Of a DNA stretch of 45,997 nucleotides, positions 16,591 through 24,821 are shown piece by piece. Under the pieces are notes generated by a model that was not told where the DNA came from, did no database searches, and saw only the letters and a list, made by a program, of their open reading frames with translations. Source of the stretch: Phycisphaerae bacterium (GTDB lineage Bacteria > Planctomycetota > Phycisphaerae > Sedimentisphaerales > Anaerobacaceae); the NCBI GenBank assembly GCA_030604525.1, contig JAUVVQ010000015.1:1-45997 (forward strand). The letters run 5' to 3'. Numbering within the stretch: the stretch's first letter is position 1; each line of letters begins with the position of its first letter. The position numbers and the translations under genes are program-made.

Positions 16591-17784
16591 TTAATGGTCA
16601 CAAATGTTTTGACCTGTTTTCAGTTGGCCGGCCAGATATTCTTTTACCAAATTTTCAGGAGTACTATCAGGAGCGCCGATGATTACATCAATATTGTTTT
16701 CCGTGAAGAGGTCTTGTGCTCTTTGTCCCATTCCTCCGGCTATTATTACCTGGACATTTAGTTCACTTAACCATTTAGGCAGGACGCCCGGCTGATGTGA
16801 CGGCGGCTGCTCTAACTGCTGGTTTTTAATTTCTTTTGATTCGGTGTCGGCGTCGATGATTGCAAATTGCTGGCAGTGGCCGAAATGCAGAGAGAGTTTT
16901 CCTTCGGTTAGGGGGATTGCTATACGCATAGTGTTTGTCTCCTTCGTATTGGAATTTAATTTTTGTTCATTTTTGCCGGATTTTTCCGGTTCGATTATTT
17001 GGTTAAAGACCTGGTTAAACGCTTTTGCTGTTGGTTCCTGCTGGTAGTGGTAGATAAACGGCTTGCCCTCATCACAGGCCTGAGCGAATTTTTGGTCGAT
17101 TGGTATGGTGCCAAGAAATGGCACGTTCATCTGAGCCGCCATATTTTTTCCTCCTCCTGATTTGAGGATATCGGTTTTTTCGCCGCAATTCGGGCAGACA
17201 AAACCGCTCATATTTTCTATGACTCCGATGACTGGCAAGTTAAGCTGTCGGCAGAAAGTAATACATTTTCTTACGTCAATGAGGGAAAGCTTTTGCGGAG
17301 TTGTAACGACTACAGCTCCGTCGAGATTATCCGGCTGAGATTTGTCTGGTTGTTTTTGATTTTTCGTTTCCTGCAGTAACTGGACTACAGAAAGCGGTTC
17401 GTCCCCGGTGCCTGGAGGACAGTCTATTATAAGGAAATCCAAAAGTCCCCATTCGACGTCGGTTATGAATTGCTTAATGACGTTGTGTTTCATAGGTCCT
17501 CGCCAGATAAGTGCGTTATCTTCGTTCTGAAGCATAAAAGCGACGCTTATTAGCTTGAGAGAATCGCTGTATTCGACTGGGAGGATTTTATTATCTTTTC
17601 CCGTTAGCTTCTGGTTTTGAAGGTTCAGGAGATTTGGTGTGCTTGGTCCGTGGATATCTACATCCAGCAGTCCTACTTTTTTTTCGTTCATAGAGAGCCA
17701 TACAGCCAAGTTGACGGCGATGCTGCTTTTTCCTACGCCGCCTTTTCCGCTTAAGACGAGGATTATATGTTTAATCTGTGTCAT
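16591..17784 (-). CDS. Mrp/NBP35-type Fe-S carrier ATPase fused to a NifX/orange-protein domain
   Basis: A 397-residue fusion. Residues 1-270 are a MinD/Mrp P-loop ATPase with deviant Walker A GKGGVGKSS (13-21) and the Fe-S carrier CPNC motif (C197, C200). Residues 286-397 are a dinitrogenase Fe-Mo-cofactor (NifX/NafY/MTH1175) domain: MRIAIPLTEGKLSLHFGHC and VIIAGGMGQRAQDLF. The start is ATG 17784, preceded by AAAGGCG; it overlaps the upstream MinD gene by 14 bp, suggesting coupled translation. The linker is Lys/Asn-rich, and AAGGAG lies 9 nt before the Met286 codon (16929), so the NifX domain may also be made alone. A similar fusion is known from the Desulfovibrio ORP complex. Confidence 0.88.
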   Translation of the reverse strand: MTQIKHIILVLSGKGGVGKSSIAVNLAVWLSMNEKKVGLLDVDIHGPSTPNLLNLQNQKLTGKDNKILPVEYSDSLKLISVAFMLQNEDNALIWRGPMKHNVIKQFITDVEWGLLDFLIIDCPPGTGDEPLSVVQLLQETKNQKQPDKSQPDNLDGAVVVTTPQKLSLIDVRKCITFCRQLNLPVIGVIENMSGFVCPNCGEKTDILKSGGGKNMAAQMNVPFLGTIPIDQKFAQACDEGKPFIYHYQQEPTAKAFNQVFNQIIEPEKSGKNEQKLNSNTKETNTMRIAIPLTEGKLSLHFGHCQQFAIIDADTESKEIKNQQLEQPPSHQPGVLPKWLSELNVQVIIAGGMGQRAQDLFTENNIDVIIGAPDSTPENLVKEYLAGQLKTGQNICDH

Positions 17785-18688
17785 TTTTTTGCGCCTTTGC
17801 ATTTAAGAACTTAGTTATTTTTTTCCATAATGATATTATTTGTTTTGTCAGGTGATTATCTGAATATTCAATGATACTTTTTGCTTTGATTTGTGCTTTG
17901 GTAATTGCGATATCATAAGGGATTTTGCCGAGGAATTTTAGTTTTTTTTCTTTGGTTTCTTTTTCAATGTCTTCTGCGATTTTGGTGTTAATGTCATATT
18001 TGTTTATGCAGACAGCCGTGGGTATTTTGAAGTGGTTTGTTAACTCAACAACCCTGTTGAGGTCGTGTCTGCCCGAGATGGTAGGTTCGGTGACGACCAG
18101 GACCATATCAGCTCCCGAGATTGAAGCGATAACCGGACATCCGATACCGGGTGAGCCATCTACAATTATTAAGTTTTTGTTTTTATTTTTGGCGATTATC
18201 TTTGCTTGTTTCCTTATAAGAGTGACCAATTTTCCGCTGTTTTCTTCAGCAATTCCTAATCTGGCGTGAATAAAAGGCCCGAATCGTGATTCGGATACGA
18301 ACCATTGTCCGTTGACGGTATCTTCGAATTTTATTGCGTCAACGGGGCAGAATTCGACGCATACTCCGCACCCTTCGCAGGCGATCGGGTCTATGGTATA
18401 TGTTTTTTCGACAGTTTCATTGGCGGGTCCGTTGAAGGCAGGGGCGCCGAAATTACAGACGTTTTCACATTGGCCACAGCCGATACATTTTTTTGTATCC
18501 ACTGATGCTAATTTGCCTCCGCTGAAGTCGTAAGTCTGTTTTATATTCGGCTCAAGGATTAGATGCAGGTCGGCGGCGTCAACGTCGCAGTCTGCGATTA
18601 CAGCGTCCCTGGTGAGGGCGGCGAATGCTGCGACAATGCTTGTTTTGCCGGTACCGCCTTTGCCGCTTATAACAACTAATTCTTTCAA
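17771..18688 (-). CDS. MinD-type ATPase with inserted 2[4Fe-4S] ferredoxin domain (copy 1)
   Basis: A 305-residue P-loop ATPase of the MinD superfamily with deviant Walker A GKGGTGKTS (9-17). A two-cluster ferredoxin insertion carries C68-x2-C71-x2-C74-x3-C78 and C104-x2-C107-x2-C110-x3-C114. The switch motif VDGSPGIGCP and VVTEPTISGRHD follow. I place the start at TTG 18688 because AGGAG (18696-18700) is 7 nt upstream and MKELVVISGKGG matches the family; the next ATG is far inside and the frame open to 18751 looks non-coding. In the ORP complex of Desulfovibrio such ATPases come as a pair; the second copy here is at 26145-27014. Confidence 0.88.
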   Translation of the reverse strand: MKELVVISGKGGTGKTSIVAAFAALTRDAVIADCDVDAADLHLILEPNIKQTYDFSGGKLASVDTKKCIGCGQCENVCNFGAPAFNGPANETVEKTYTIDPIACEGCGVCVEFCPVDAIKFEDTVNGQWFVSESRFGPFIHARLGIAEENSGKLVTLIRKQAKIIAKNKNKNLIIVDGSPGIGCPVIASISGADMVLVVTEPTISGRHDLNRVVELTNHFKIPTAVCINKYDINTKIAEDIEKETKEKKLKFLGKIPYDIAITKAQIKAKSIIEYSDNHLTKQIISLWKKITKFLNAKAQKNDTD

Positions 18689-18763
18689 GATGAAACTCCT
18701 ATCATATTTTCTAACATTGACAAACACTGATTTTCTCTGTGTATTTGGCAAGCATTAAGATAC

Positions 18764-18778
18764 ATTGTGCATCACAAT
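18764..18778. promoter_or_regulatory. Inverted repeat ATTGTG-CAT-CACAAT, possible operator
   Basis: A perfect 6-bp inverted repeat with a 3-nt centre lies in the 127-bp gap between the ferredoxin-NifX gene and the MinD gene. It resembles TGTG-N-CACA operator half-sites in general form. It sits upstream of the MinD/Mrp-NifX/DUF134 group, so it may control that group. No clear promoter boxes were found around it. Confidence 0.35.
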
Positions 18779-18815
18779 TATATTTGGCCATTTCAGTTGT
18801 GGATTAGAAATGGTT

Positions 18816-19382
18816 TTATTGTAAAATAATGCCTTTTTTATCCTTTTTGTTTTTTTCCTCTATAATTTCGTTGATATTTTCGCGTACCGTTTTAATTGCT
18901 TCCTCGATGGTTTCCTTTCTGACGACCGCACATACGAATTTATTTGTTAGCCGGCTTATATTTGGGCCAAAGATAGAGCCAACAATGACATCTACATTTT
19001 CTAAAGCCGAAGCGGTGGCTTTAGCTTTTCCGGGGTCTCCATGAATTTTTGATTCATCTTCTTTGTATTTTATGTTACTTCTTTGCTCAATAAACTCTTC
19101 TTTGTCGTCAGAGAACTGGTACAGCTTGAAATATTTCGACATTCCCACGTGGTTATCGTTTTTTAGTGTGTTGCCGTCATCAGTTCCAAAGGCCGCCAAA
19201 AGGTTGATATCTTTGATGAGCATAATCGCTTCCTGTGGACATTCTTGCGAGCATGCCTGGCATTCAACACATTTATCCTTCTCTATTTGTGCTACGCCTT
19301 TGCTTAGCACAATAGCTTCTCGTGGACAAACGTCGACACAAAGCCCACAGCCAACACATTTGTTCTTGCTAACATTCATCAT
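18816..19382 (-). CDS. Ferredoxin-NifX (orange-protein-like) fusion
   Basis: A 188-residue protein. Residues 1-55 form a 2[4Fe-4S] ferredoxin (C9-x2-C12-x2-C15-x3-C19 and C38-x2-C41-x2-C44-x3-C48). Residues about 60-170 look like a dinitrogenase Fe-Mo-cofactor/MTH1175 domain: LLAAFGTDDGNTLKNDNHVG, YFKLYQF, VIVGSIFGPNISR. The tail is highly charged. The start is at ATG 19382 (the next codon is also ATG), with GGGAG 9 nt upstream; the frame open to 19421 has no ribosome site. It may deliver electrons or a metal-sulfur cluster to the neighbouring ATPases (inference from context). Confidence 0.8.
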   Translation of the reverse strand: MMNVSKNKCVGCGLCVDVCPREAIVLSKGVAQIEKDKCVECQACSQECPQEAIMLIKDINLLAAFGTDDGNTLKNDNHVGMSKYFKLYQFSDDKEEFIEQRSNIKYKEDESKIHGDPGKAKATASALENVDVIVGSIFGPNISRLTNKFVCAVVRKETIEEAIKTVRENINEIIEEKNKKDKKGIILQ

Positions 19383-19484
19383 TTTCTCTGACTCCCAAAA
19401 AACTATAAGTAAACTTTTCAACGTCTTTTTACATATCCGTATGGAATTTTAAAACTTCCATAGAGTCTTAATATCTCTCTTCGT

Positions 19485-20150
19485 TTATGCTGCAGGGTTA
19501 TCTGACTTCACTGCTTTTAGCAATCTTAGGAATCGGTGGAAAAAGAAATATTCTTTGAAATCAGTAAAGCCCACATCAGCCAGTATTCTCTTCCAATCTT
19601 TTTTTATAAAATCAAAGGCATAAGGGCACTCCAGCATTTTAAAAGGGAGCCTGAGATAAAAGGGGAGCTTCGGTAGTAAGAATTCGTTATAATCCAAGAT
19701 TAGGAACTCCCCATTCTGTTTTAAGGATTGAAAGGCATTTTCAATAATTACCTCCCTGATATTTTGTGGGAACCCATGCAGAACAAATGAGATAAAAACT
19801 TTGCTGAAATCATTTTTATAAGGTAGGGGCTGGTCAATTCTTCGATTGGTTATCCTGGCGTTGGGAACATTTGCGCATCTTTTTCTAAATTTGGCAATCA
19901 TATTTTTAGAGATATCAACACCGAGCAATTCGCCGTTTTCGGAAAGGTATTTCGCCATAAGGCAAGCGTTTCTGCCTGTGCCTGCCCCCATGTCGAGGAT
20001 TCTGTCGTCCGGTTTAATTTTTGTCATAGTTATAACCTGGTTCATAAACGGCAGATACCTTCCGAGCGTGGCTATATCGAGAGCGATGTCGTAGTATCGA
20101 GCCATAAATCCCATAACCTCAACTTTTGATTCAGGATATAATTTTTTCAT
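19485..20150 (-). CDS. SAM-dependent methyltransferase, UbiE-like
   Basis: A 221-residue class I methyltransferase with motif I LDMGAGTGRN near residues 54-63, acidic loop LLGVDISKNMI, and a post-I region through FISFVLHGFP. The substrate is unknown. The N-terminus (VMGFMARYYDIALDIATLGRY) resembles those of small UbiE/quinone- or arsenic-type methyltransferases but lacks the thiol motifs of ArsM. Its start lies inside the end of the MFS gene (20-bp overlap), so the two are almost certainly one operon. Base composition here begins to depart from the T/G-rich + strand pattern. Confidence 0.8.
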   Translation of the reverse strand: MKKLYPESKVEVMGFMARYYDIALDIATLGRYLPFMNQVITMTKIKPDDRILDMGAGTGRNACLMAKYLSENGELLGVDISKNMIAKFRKRCANVPNARITNRRIDQPLPYKNDFSKVFISFVLHGFPQNIREVIIENAFQSLKQNGEFLILDYNEFLLPKLPFYLRLPFKMLECPYAFDFIKKDWKRILADVGFTDFKEYFFFHRFLRLLKAVKSDNPAA

Positions 20151-21435
20151 TTTCAGTTATTGTTGCCTTCTTTAATTGCAGGCTTAATATGAAACCTATA
20201 AAAACTATCACAAAGGTTAGTATAAATAGAAAACTATAAGATGTGCTTTGAACAACAATACCTCCTATTAAGGGGAAAGAAGCGACTATAACGGTTAAAG
20301 AGCCATTAATACCTACATATGTAGGGCGGTTTTTAGCGGGTGCTATGTCCAATAGAAAATTGCTTGTTCCAATGCTTCTTCCACCTATAAAAAAGCCAGT
20401 CAAAACAAATAAAAGGACAAGCAGCATTCTTGGTTGAGATGGCGAAATCCCAAAGGTAATTAGAGGGGCTATAAAGCCCACAAGAGTGCTTATCTGAATA
20501 ACTCTTCTGCTGCCTGCAAAGTCTGCTAAATAACCCCAGATTAAATTAGATAATACACTGCCGATCATCTGAGCTAAAAGTAGGATTCCCACCATAGCCA
20601 ATTTAATATTTAAGATGTCTTTGGCGTAGAGTATATAAAAAGGCAAAGCTAAGGCACTGGCTCCGCCAAGTATCTGCACATACAGAAATCTTCTGTAATT
20701 ACTATCAGACTTTAGTATTCCGAATGCCTTGCTTAGAAATTCTCGGAAAGCCAGTCGCTGCTTATAAACTTCTTCAACCGGTTCTTTCACTGAGCCTAAT
20801 GCTACGTAAGAGATACTGATAAGGACGAAGGCGAACAAAAAGAGCAAAGCGAAGTTTTTGGGAAAGAGAATTTCTTTATGACTTAGTACCGCTGCCGCAA
20901 GAGAGCCCGTTGCTATAGCGAAAACACCACCCCAGAACTGACGATGACCAAAAAATCTTCCTCTTAATGTTGAAGGTAATGATTTACCCCAGATATCCAT
21001 AAAAGGAATTGTTGCTATGCCGCCCATAAAAGTAAATATAAACAACAGAAAAAAGACCAGACAAAGCGTTAGCTTAGGATGTGATACCGCAAATAAATAT
21101 GTTATCAGAGATAACAAGCCCCAGCACAAAGCACGGATAACAATAGCCAATCTTAAGACAGGTATTTTATGTATTTTATTTTCCAACCTGTTGGCCACAA
21201 TCATCTGCGGCAGGGCAGAGACCATGCTGCCAAGACTGCCCATCAAGCTTGAAAAGAGCCCAATAACAACCTTAGAAGCGGTAAAATTACTTAAAAAGAC
21301 GGGCAGTATAGTATTCGGATTGGCAAACGCCATACCACCGGTAAAAAATGCACCATGGAGAACTCCCATGGTAAAATTCCATTTCGATATATCCTTTTTT
21401 CGTTCAATCTGTGATTTTATTGTGGTCTCTCTCAT
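20131..21435 (-). CDS. Major facilitator superfamily transporter
   Basis: A 434-residue membrane protein with about 12 hydrophobic segments in two halves separated by a charged loop (EPVEEVYKQRLAFREFLSKA, about 205-225). The loop motif MDIWGKSLPSTLRGRFFGHR resembles the MFS loop 2-3 region. AGG lies 6 nt before the ATG. The substrate cannot be inferred. It overlaps the methyltransferase downstream and follows the OsmC gene at a 16-bp gap. Its + strand composition is A- and C-rich, unlike the flanks, which suggests recent arrival or inversion. Confidence 0.85.
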   Translation of the reverse strand: MRETTIKSQIERKKDISKWNFTMGVLHGAFFTGGMAFANPNTILPVFLSNFTASKVVIGLFSSLMGSLGSMVSALPQMIVANRLENKIHKIPVLRLAIVIRALCWGLLSLITYLFAVSHPKLTLCLVFFLLFIFTFMGGIATIPFMDIWGKSLPSTLRGRFFGHRQFWGGVFAIATGSLAAAVLSHKEILFPKNFALLFLFAFVLISISYVALGSVKEPVEEVYKQRLAFREFLSKAFGILKSDSNYRRFLYVQILGGASALALPFYILYAKDILNIKLAMVGILLLAQMIGSVLSNLIWGYLADFAGSRRVIQISTLVGFIAPLITFGISPSQPRMLLVLLFVLTGFFIGGRSIGTSNFLLDIAPAKNRPTYVGINGSLTVIVASFPLIGGIVVQSTSYSFLFILTFVIVFIGFILSLQLKKATITENEKIIS

Positions 21436-21451
21436 TATATCCTATTTAATC

Positions 21452-21895
21452 TTATGACTCCTTGACTTGCACCACTAAGGAATAGTTAACAGGGCAGGAA
21501 ACCGAGCGTGAGACAAGACAGTATTTTTCAGCCAGTTTTCCCAGCTCACGAGCTTTTTCAGCAATGTCCGGTTGTTGCAATGTAATCTTTGCCCTGACTT
21601 CGACATTGGTGAATCTGAAACCGTCTTTTTGTTTTTCAACTTGTCCCTGGGCGTCTGAATAGTACGATAAAACTTCGATGTTTGACTTTCGTACAAAGTA
21701 GAAAAAGGTTGTCATTATACAGCTATTGATTGCGGCGACAAACATTTCCTCTGGATTTAATGTTTCCGGTTTTCCATTGAATTCGGCAGCAGGGCCGATT
21801 TCCATCTCGCCGGGTCCGCTGAAAACAGTTTTTGCTGATTTGCCGCTTTCTTGATATACTGCATTTTCAAAGATATAGATTCTTTTGTGTTTCAT
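21452..21895 (-). CDS. OsmC family protein
   Basis: A 147-residue member of the OsmC/Ohr fold family, whose two conserved cysteines reduce peroxides or handle thiols. They appear here in AAINSCIMTTFFYFVR (the central helix) and CLVSRSVSCPV. The GPGEMEIGPAAEFNGKPETLNPEEMFVAA segment is typical of the family. The start is ATG 21895; the frame can be extended to a TTG at 21907 without support. It is in line with TauE/SafE and MFS genes, consistent with a thiol or sulfur role for this block. Confidence 0.85.
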   Translation of the reverse strand: MKHKRIYIFENAVYQESGKSAKTVFSGPGEMEIGPAAEFNGKPETLNPEEMFVAAINSCIMTTFFYFVRKSNIEVLSYYSDAQGQVEKQKDGFRFTNVEVRAKITLQQPDIAEKARELGKLAEKYCLVSRSVSCPVNYSLVVQVKES

Positions 21896-21927
21896 AAGCT
21901 TCAACAATTCCGATTTTTGTTTTTCAA

Positions 21928-22725
21928 TTATTTAGATACGGAAATCATAACATTCGCGAACATTAATACTGCTGCTGCTAACGTAGTATAAGCAAAAATC
22001 AGCTTTAATTTTTTGGGTTTTGTCTTAATGGAAAACTTTGCTCCGAGCAATCCACCCACTGAAGCTACAACTACCAATGGAATTGCCCAAGCAGCATTAA
22101 AGTCTCCACTAATAGTATGTCCTAAAAAGCCCATCAAGGCAGTTGCGGCTACCATTACTGATGATGTTCCAACGGCAATCCGCATCGGAACGTTGCAGGC
22201 CAGAACCATTAAAGGGATTTTAAACGAACCTCCAGATACTCCGACCATGCCGGCTACGAATCCAATCGCTGCTGTTATGGGAATTGTCAACCAAAGATTA
22301 ACAACATATTCATAGTTGCCATACCGGCGTTGCCAAAACCCGAGGCGCCTCTGGTTTTTACTCGTTCGCTCTTGAACGGGACGTAGCATTAGCAAACTTG
22401 CCAAGACAAGCAAAACTGCAAAAACGAATTTTAGTGTTGTTCCACTGAAAACATGTGCATAATAACCTCCGACAAATGCCATAATGTCAGTGGGAGGGTC
22501 AATTACCAGTGCTAACTTCCAGTCCACCGTTTTGTGCTTTTGAAAGATTAGCAAGGCAGTTGTAGCGGTGGCTACCAAAATGAGCTGCCCAATAGTAGCT
22601 GCCTGATAGATTGTAGTCCCGGCTGTGACCAGAACAAGAACGTAAAAATTGCCGCCCCCACGCCCCGTCATAGCCATTAGTACGGCGACGCAAAATATAA
22701 CCATAGCTGTTACAGCTATTTTCAT
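21928..22725 (-). CDS. TauE/SafE family permease
   Basis: A 265-residue membrane protein with 7-8 hydrophobic segments and the two repeats of the TauE/SafE (sulfite/organosulfonate exporter) family. The Gly-rich signature occurs in MTGRGGGNFYVLVLV near the N-terminus and in GFVAGMVGVSGGSFKIPLM in the second half. GGAAGGCG precedes the ATG. These permeases move small sulfur anions, but direction and substrate are not predictable here. It lies between a methyltransferase and OsmC in the sulfur-flavoured block, and its strand composition is reversed relative to the window. Confidence 0.85.
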   Translation of the reverse strand: MKIAVTAMVIFCVAVLMAMTGRGGGNFYVLVLVTAGTTIYQAATIGQLILVATATTALLIFQKHKTVDWKLALVIDPPTDIMAFVGGYYAHVFSGTTLKFVFAVLLVLASLLMLRPVQERTSKNQRRLGFWQRRYGNYEYVVNLWLTIPITAAIGFVAGMVGVSGGSFKIPLMVLACNVPMRIAVGTSSVMVAATALMGFLGHTISGDFNAAWAIPLVVVASVGGLLGAKFSIKTKPKKLKLIFAYTTLAAAVLMFANVMISVSK

Positions 22726-22782
22726 CTTATCGCCTTCCAGATGCTTGAAGAGGCTTGAATAATCACAATTTTTGTTTTTTGA

Positions 22783-23337
22783 TCAATTGGTTCCACGGTA
22801 CCCATTAACCCAAAGTATTTGTTTCTGTTCAATTTGTTTAGTGTGGATATCTTCAAATCCGGCCTTACCGAGAGAATTTACTAATTCTTTGCTGGTGTAA
22901 TAGTTTTCGTTCCATAGTTTGTGGGCCAATGAGTTGCGTGGGAATTCAACGACGAGTAGTTTGCCTCCCGGTCGCAAAACGCGATGGGTCTCTTGCAAAA
23001 TCGCCTGGGGATTTTTCATTTCGTGTAAAGCCCAAAATATTATTGCTGCATCTATCGTTTCGTTTCTAATAAAAGTAAGCTGAGCTGCGTTTTTACGGAT
23101 ACAGCGAATGCGTTTGGTATTTTTAGTGATATTTCGGTTATTGGGAAAACTATCAGCAGAGATATCTATTCCTGTAACTTTTTGGCCATAGGTTTCGGAT
23201 AAGTACCGGGCAAGCTCACAGTCACCGCAACCCAAATCAAGGATGCGGTAAGCTAATCGCAACTCACGGCCGATACGTTTATGCAAACGCGGCTTAATCT
23301 TGTCGTAAAAGTTATCAGACAGCTTTACGGGACTCAT
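22783..23337 (-). CDS. SAM-dependent methyltransferase
   Basis: A 184-residue class I methyltransferase: motif I ILDLGCGDCELARYL near residues 30-45, GIDISADSF, the IIFWALHEMKNP region and HRVLRPGGKLLVVEFPRN, as in the Methyltransf_11/UbiE group. The start is ATG 23337, preceded by AGGTG. This ribosome site overlaps the end of the MinD/DsrE chimeric remnant, and a 32-codon frame from 23432 stops with TGA overlapping this ATG. The substrate is unknown. It is one of three unrelated-looking methyltransferases in the same run. Confidence 0.8.
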   Translation of the reverse strand: MSPVKLSDNFYDKIKPRLHKRIGRELRLAYRILDLGCGDCELARYLSETYGQKVTGIDISADSFPNNRNITKNTKRIRCIRKNAAQLTFIRNETIDAAIIFWALHEMKNPQAILQETHRVLRPGGKLLVVEFPRNSLAHKLWNENYYTSKELVNSLGKAGFEDIHTKQIEQKQILWVNGYRGTN

Positions 23338-23432
23338 TGGCAACACCTAAAACGAAATAGCCTTATCAGCTTCTTTTTATTGTGCGCTTGGTCCGTTCCA
23401 CATTTACTGCTTATTACAACTAATTCTTTCAT
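23334..23432 (-). pseudogene. Chimeric remnant: MinD start joined to DsrE-like end
   Basis: Read on the - strand from ATG 23432 (GAGAGG upstream), the first codons give MKELVVISSKCGT, near-identical to the start of the MinD gene at 18688 (MKELVVISGKGGT) but with the P-loop glycines changed. After a short junction another frame gives KEADKAISF then TAG (23347-23349), matching the end of the dsrE-like gene (KEADKVISF, 24822). The middle of both genes is gone. The first frame continues for 32 codons and ends in TGA overlapping the methyltransferase start. It is either debris from a deletion between duplicated genes, or a short leader peptide that now serves the methyltransferase. Confidence 0.7.
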
Positions 23433-23454
23433 AGTTGCCTCTCATAACGCACTG

Positions 23455-24807
23455 TCAAATCATAATTTTCTGTGCCGCATCCTGGGCAGCTAAGACAACC
23501 GGGTAAGCAGTCGGAGCACTCGTTAAATAGGGGTGAGTAGCCATTTGTAGAGTTTCCAACTCTGCAAAGGATACCCTTTTTTGAATAGCTATTCCTATAA
23601 GATTTATTATTTCTCCGCAGGAAATTCCTCCGGATACCTGCCCACCTAATATAATGCCGGAGTATTTTGAAAAAATTAATTTAATCTTAATTTTGCTTGC
23701 GCCGGGTAACGTTGCTGGATGTTTATCTACTCCGTTAATTATACCTGTCACAATCTCAAAACCTTCCTTTTTAGCAATATTTTCCGTAAGACCAGCCGAA
23801 CATAGGACCATACCGTTAATATAAGTTGAATAGATAGCAATCGTGCCCTTATTCTCTCGGATTACCCTCAATCGATAAAGGTTTGCCCCTGCAATTCTGG
23901 CTTCCGCGGTAGCCGTTGAAGCAAGCATTACAGATACGTTTTTACGAGTGTAAAAATCCCTTTTGCCGGCACAATCACCTACGGCAAAAATATCAGGATC
24001 GGTCGTATGCATATATTCATCCACCCAAATTCCCCTACCTTTACCTATGTCTAATCCTGCGTCAGTTGCCAGTTTTGTGTTTGGGGCTCCTCCAGCCCCC
24101 AGAATAATACTATCGATAGCAATTTCTCTACCATTGGAGAGACGTACTCCTTCAACTTTTTCATCCCCCAATATCTCTTCAACAGAGGTACTGGTTAGTA
24201 AAGTTACCCCTTTTGATTGTAACGTTTCTTCGGCAAGGGTAGAGAATTCAATATCAAAAGAATTCGCCAGTAAATTAGGAAGGATTTCTACCAAGTATAC
24301 ATTCAGACCACTTATATTAGACACTTCATCGGCAAACTCTATTCCTATAAAACCACCACCAATTATTAAAACATTTTTTACCTTTCTGATTTCTTCTATC
24401 GATTTCTTCAGATATACCAAATCTTTGTATATAAGATAGCATCCTTTTTTCTTAACACCCTTTATTGGCGGCATAATCGGTTCTGAACCAATAGCAAGAA
24501 CCAGCTTCTCATAGGAAAACCTCTCGTCCTTCTTGGTAGTAACCGTTTTTTCACTTCGGTCTATCTTTATTACTTCATCCACCACTATATCGATATTGTT
24601 TTCTTCTAAAGCGGCATTGCCGAGTTCGTTCTCATCGGGATTCTTCAAACTTGCAAACATATAAGGAATCCCGCAGGGAACTACCCCTTTTTCTACGCTT
24701 TTTATTACGGTTATTTTCTTTTCCGGATAATACCTTCGGGCCGTAACAGCGCTTATTATCCCCGCAGGTCCTGCACCTATAACTAAAACATCTACTTTTC
24801 TTTGCAT
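23455..24807 (-). CDS. FAD-dependent disulfide reductase, CoA-disulfide-reductase/Nox type
   Basis: A 450-residue flavoprotein with an N-terminal FAD motif VLVIGAGPAGIIS, a second dinucleotide motif VLIIGGGFIGIEFADE near 150, and GD..G in IFAVGDCAGK. A single redox cysteine occurs in VVPCGIPY (C45 from the chosen start), the arrangement of CoA-disulfide reductases, NADH oxidases and persulfide reductases rather than the CxxxxC pair of lipoamide dehydrogenases. The C-terminal dimerisation domain is intact (HPYLTSAPT). The start is ATG 24807 with GGAG 9 nt upstream. It follows the broken dsrE-like gene at a 14-bp gap, pointing to persulfide or CoA-thiol metabolism. Confidence 0.85.
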   Translation of the reverse strand: MQRKVDVLVIGAGPAGIISAVTARRYYPEKKITVIKSVEKGVVPCGIPYMFASLKNPDENELGNAALEENNIDIVVDEVIKIDRSEKTVTTKKDERFSYEKLVLAIGSEPIMPPIKGVKKKGCYLIYKDLVYLKKSIEEIRKVKNVLIIGGGFIGIEFADEVSNISGLNVYLVEILPNLLANSFDIEFSTLAEETLQSKGVTLLTSTSVEEILGDEKVEGVRLSNGREIAIDSIILGAGGAPNTKLATDAGLDIGKGRGIWVDEYMHTTDPDIFAVGDCAGKRDFYTRKNVSVMLASTATAEARIAGANLYRLRVIRENKGTIAIYSTYINGMVLCSAGLTENIAKKEGFEIVTGIINGVDKHPATLPGASKIKIKLIFSKYSGIILGGQVSGGISCGEIINLIGIAIQKRVSFAELETLQMATHPYLTSAPTAYPVVLAAQDAAQKIMI

Positions 24808-24821
24808 AAAACAACTCTCCA

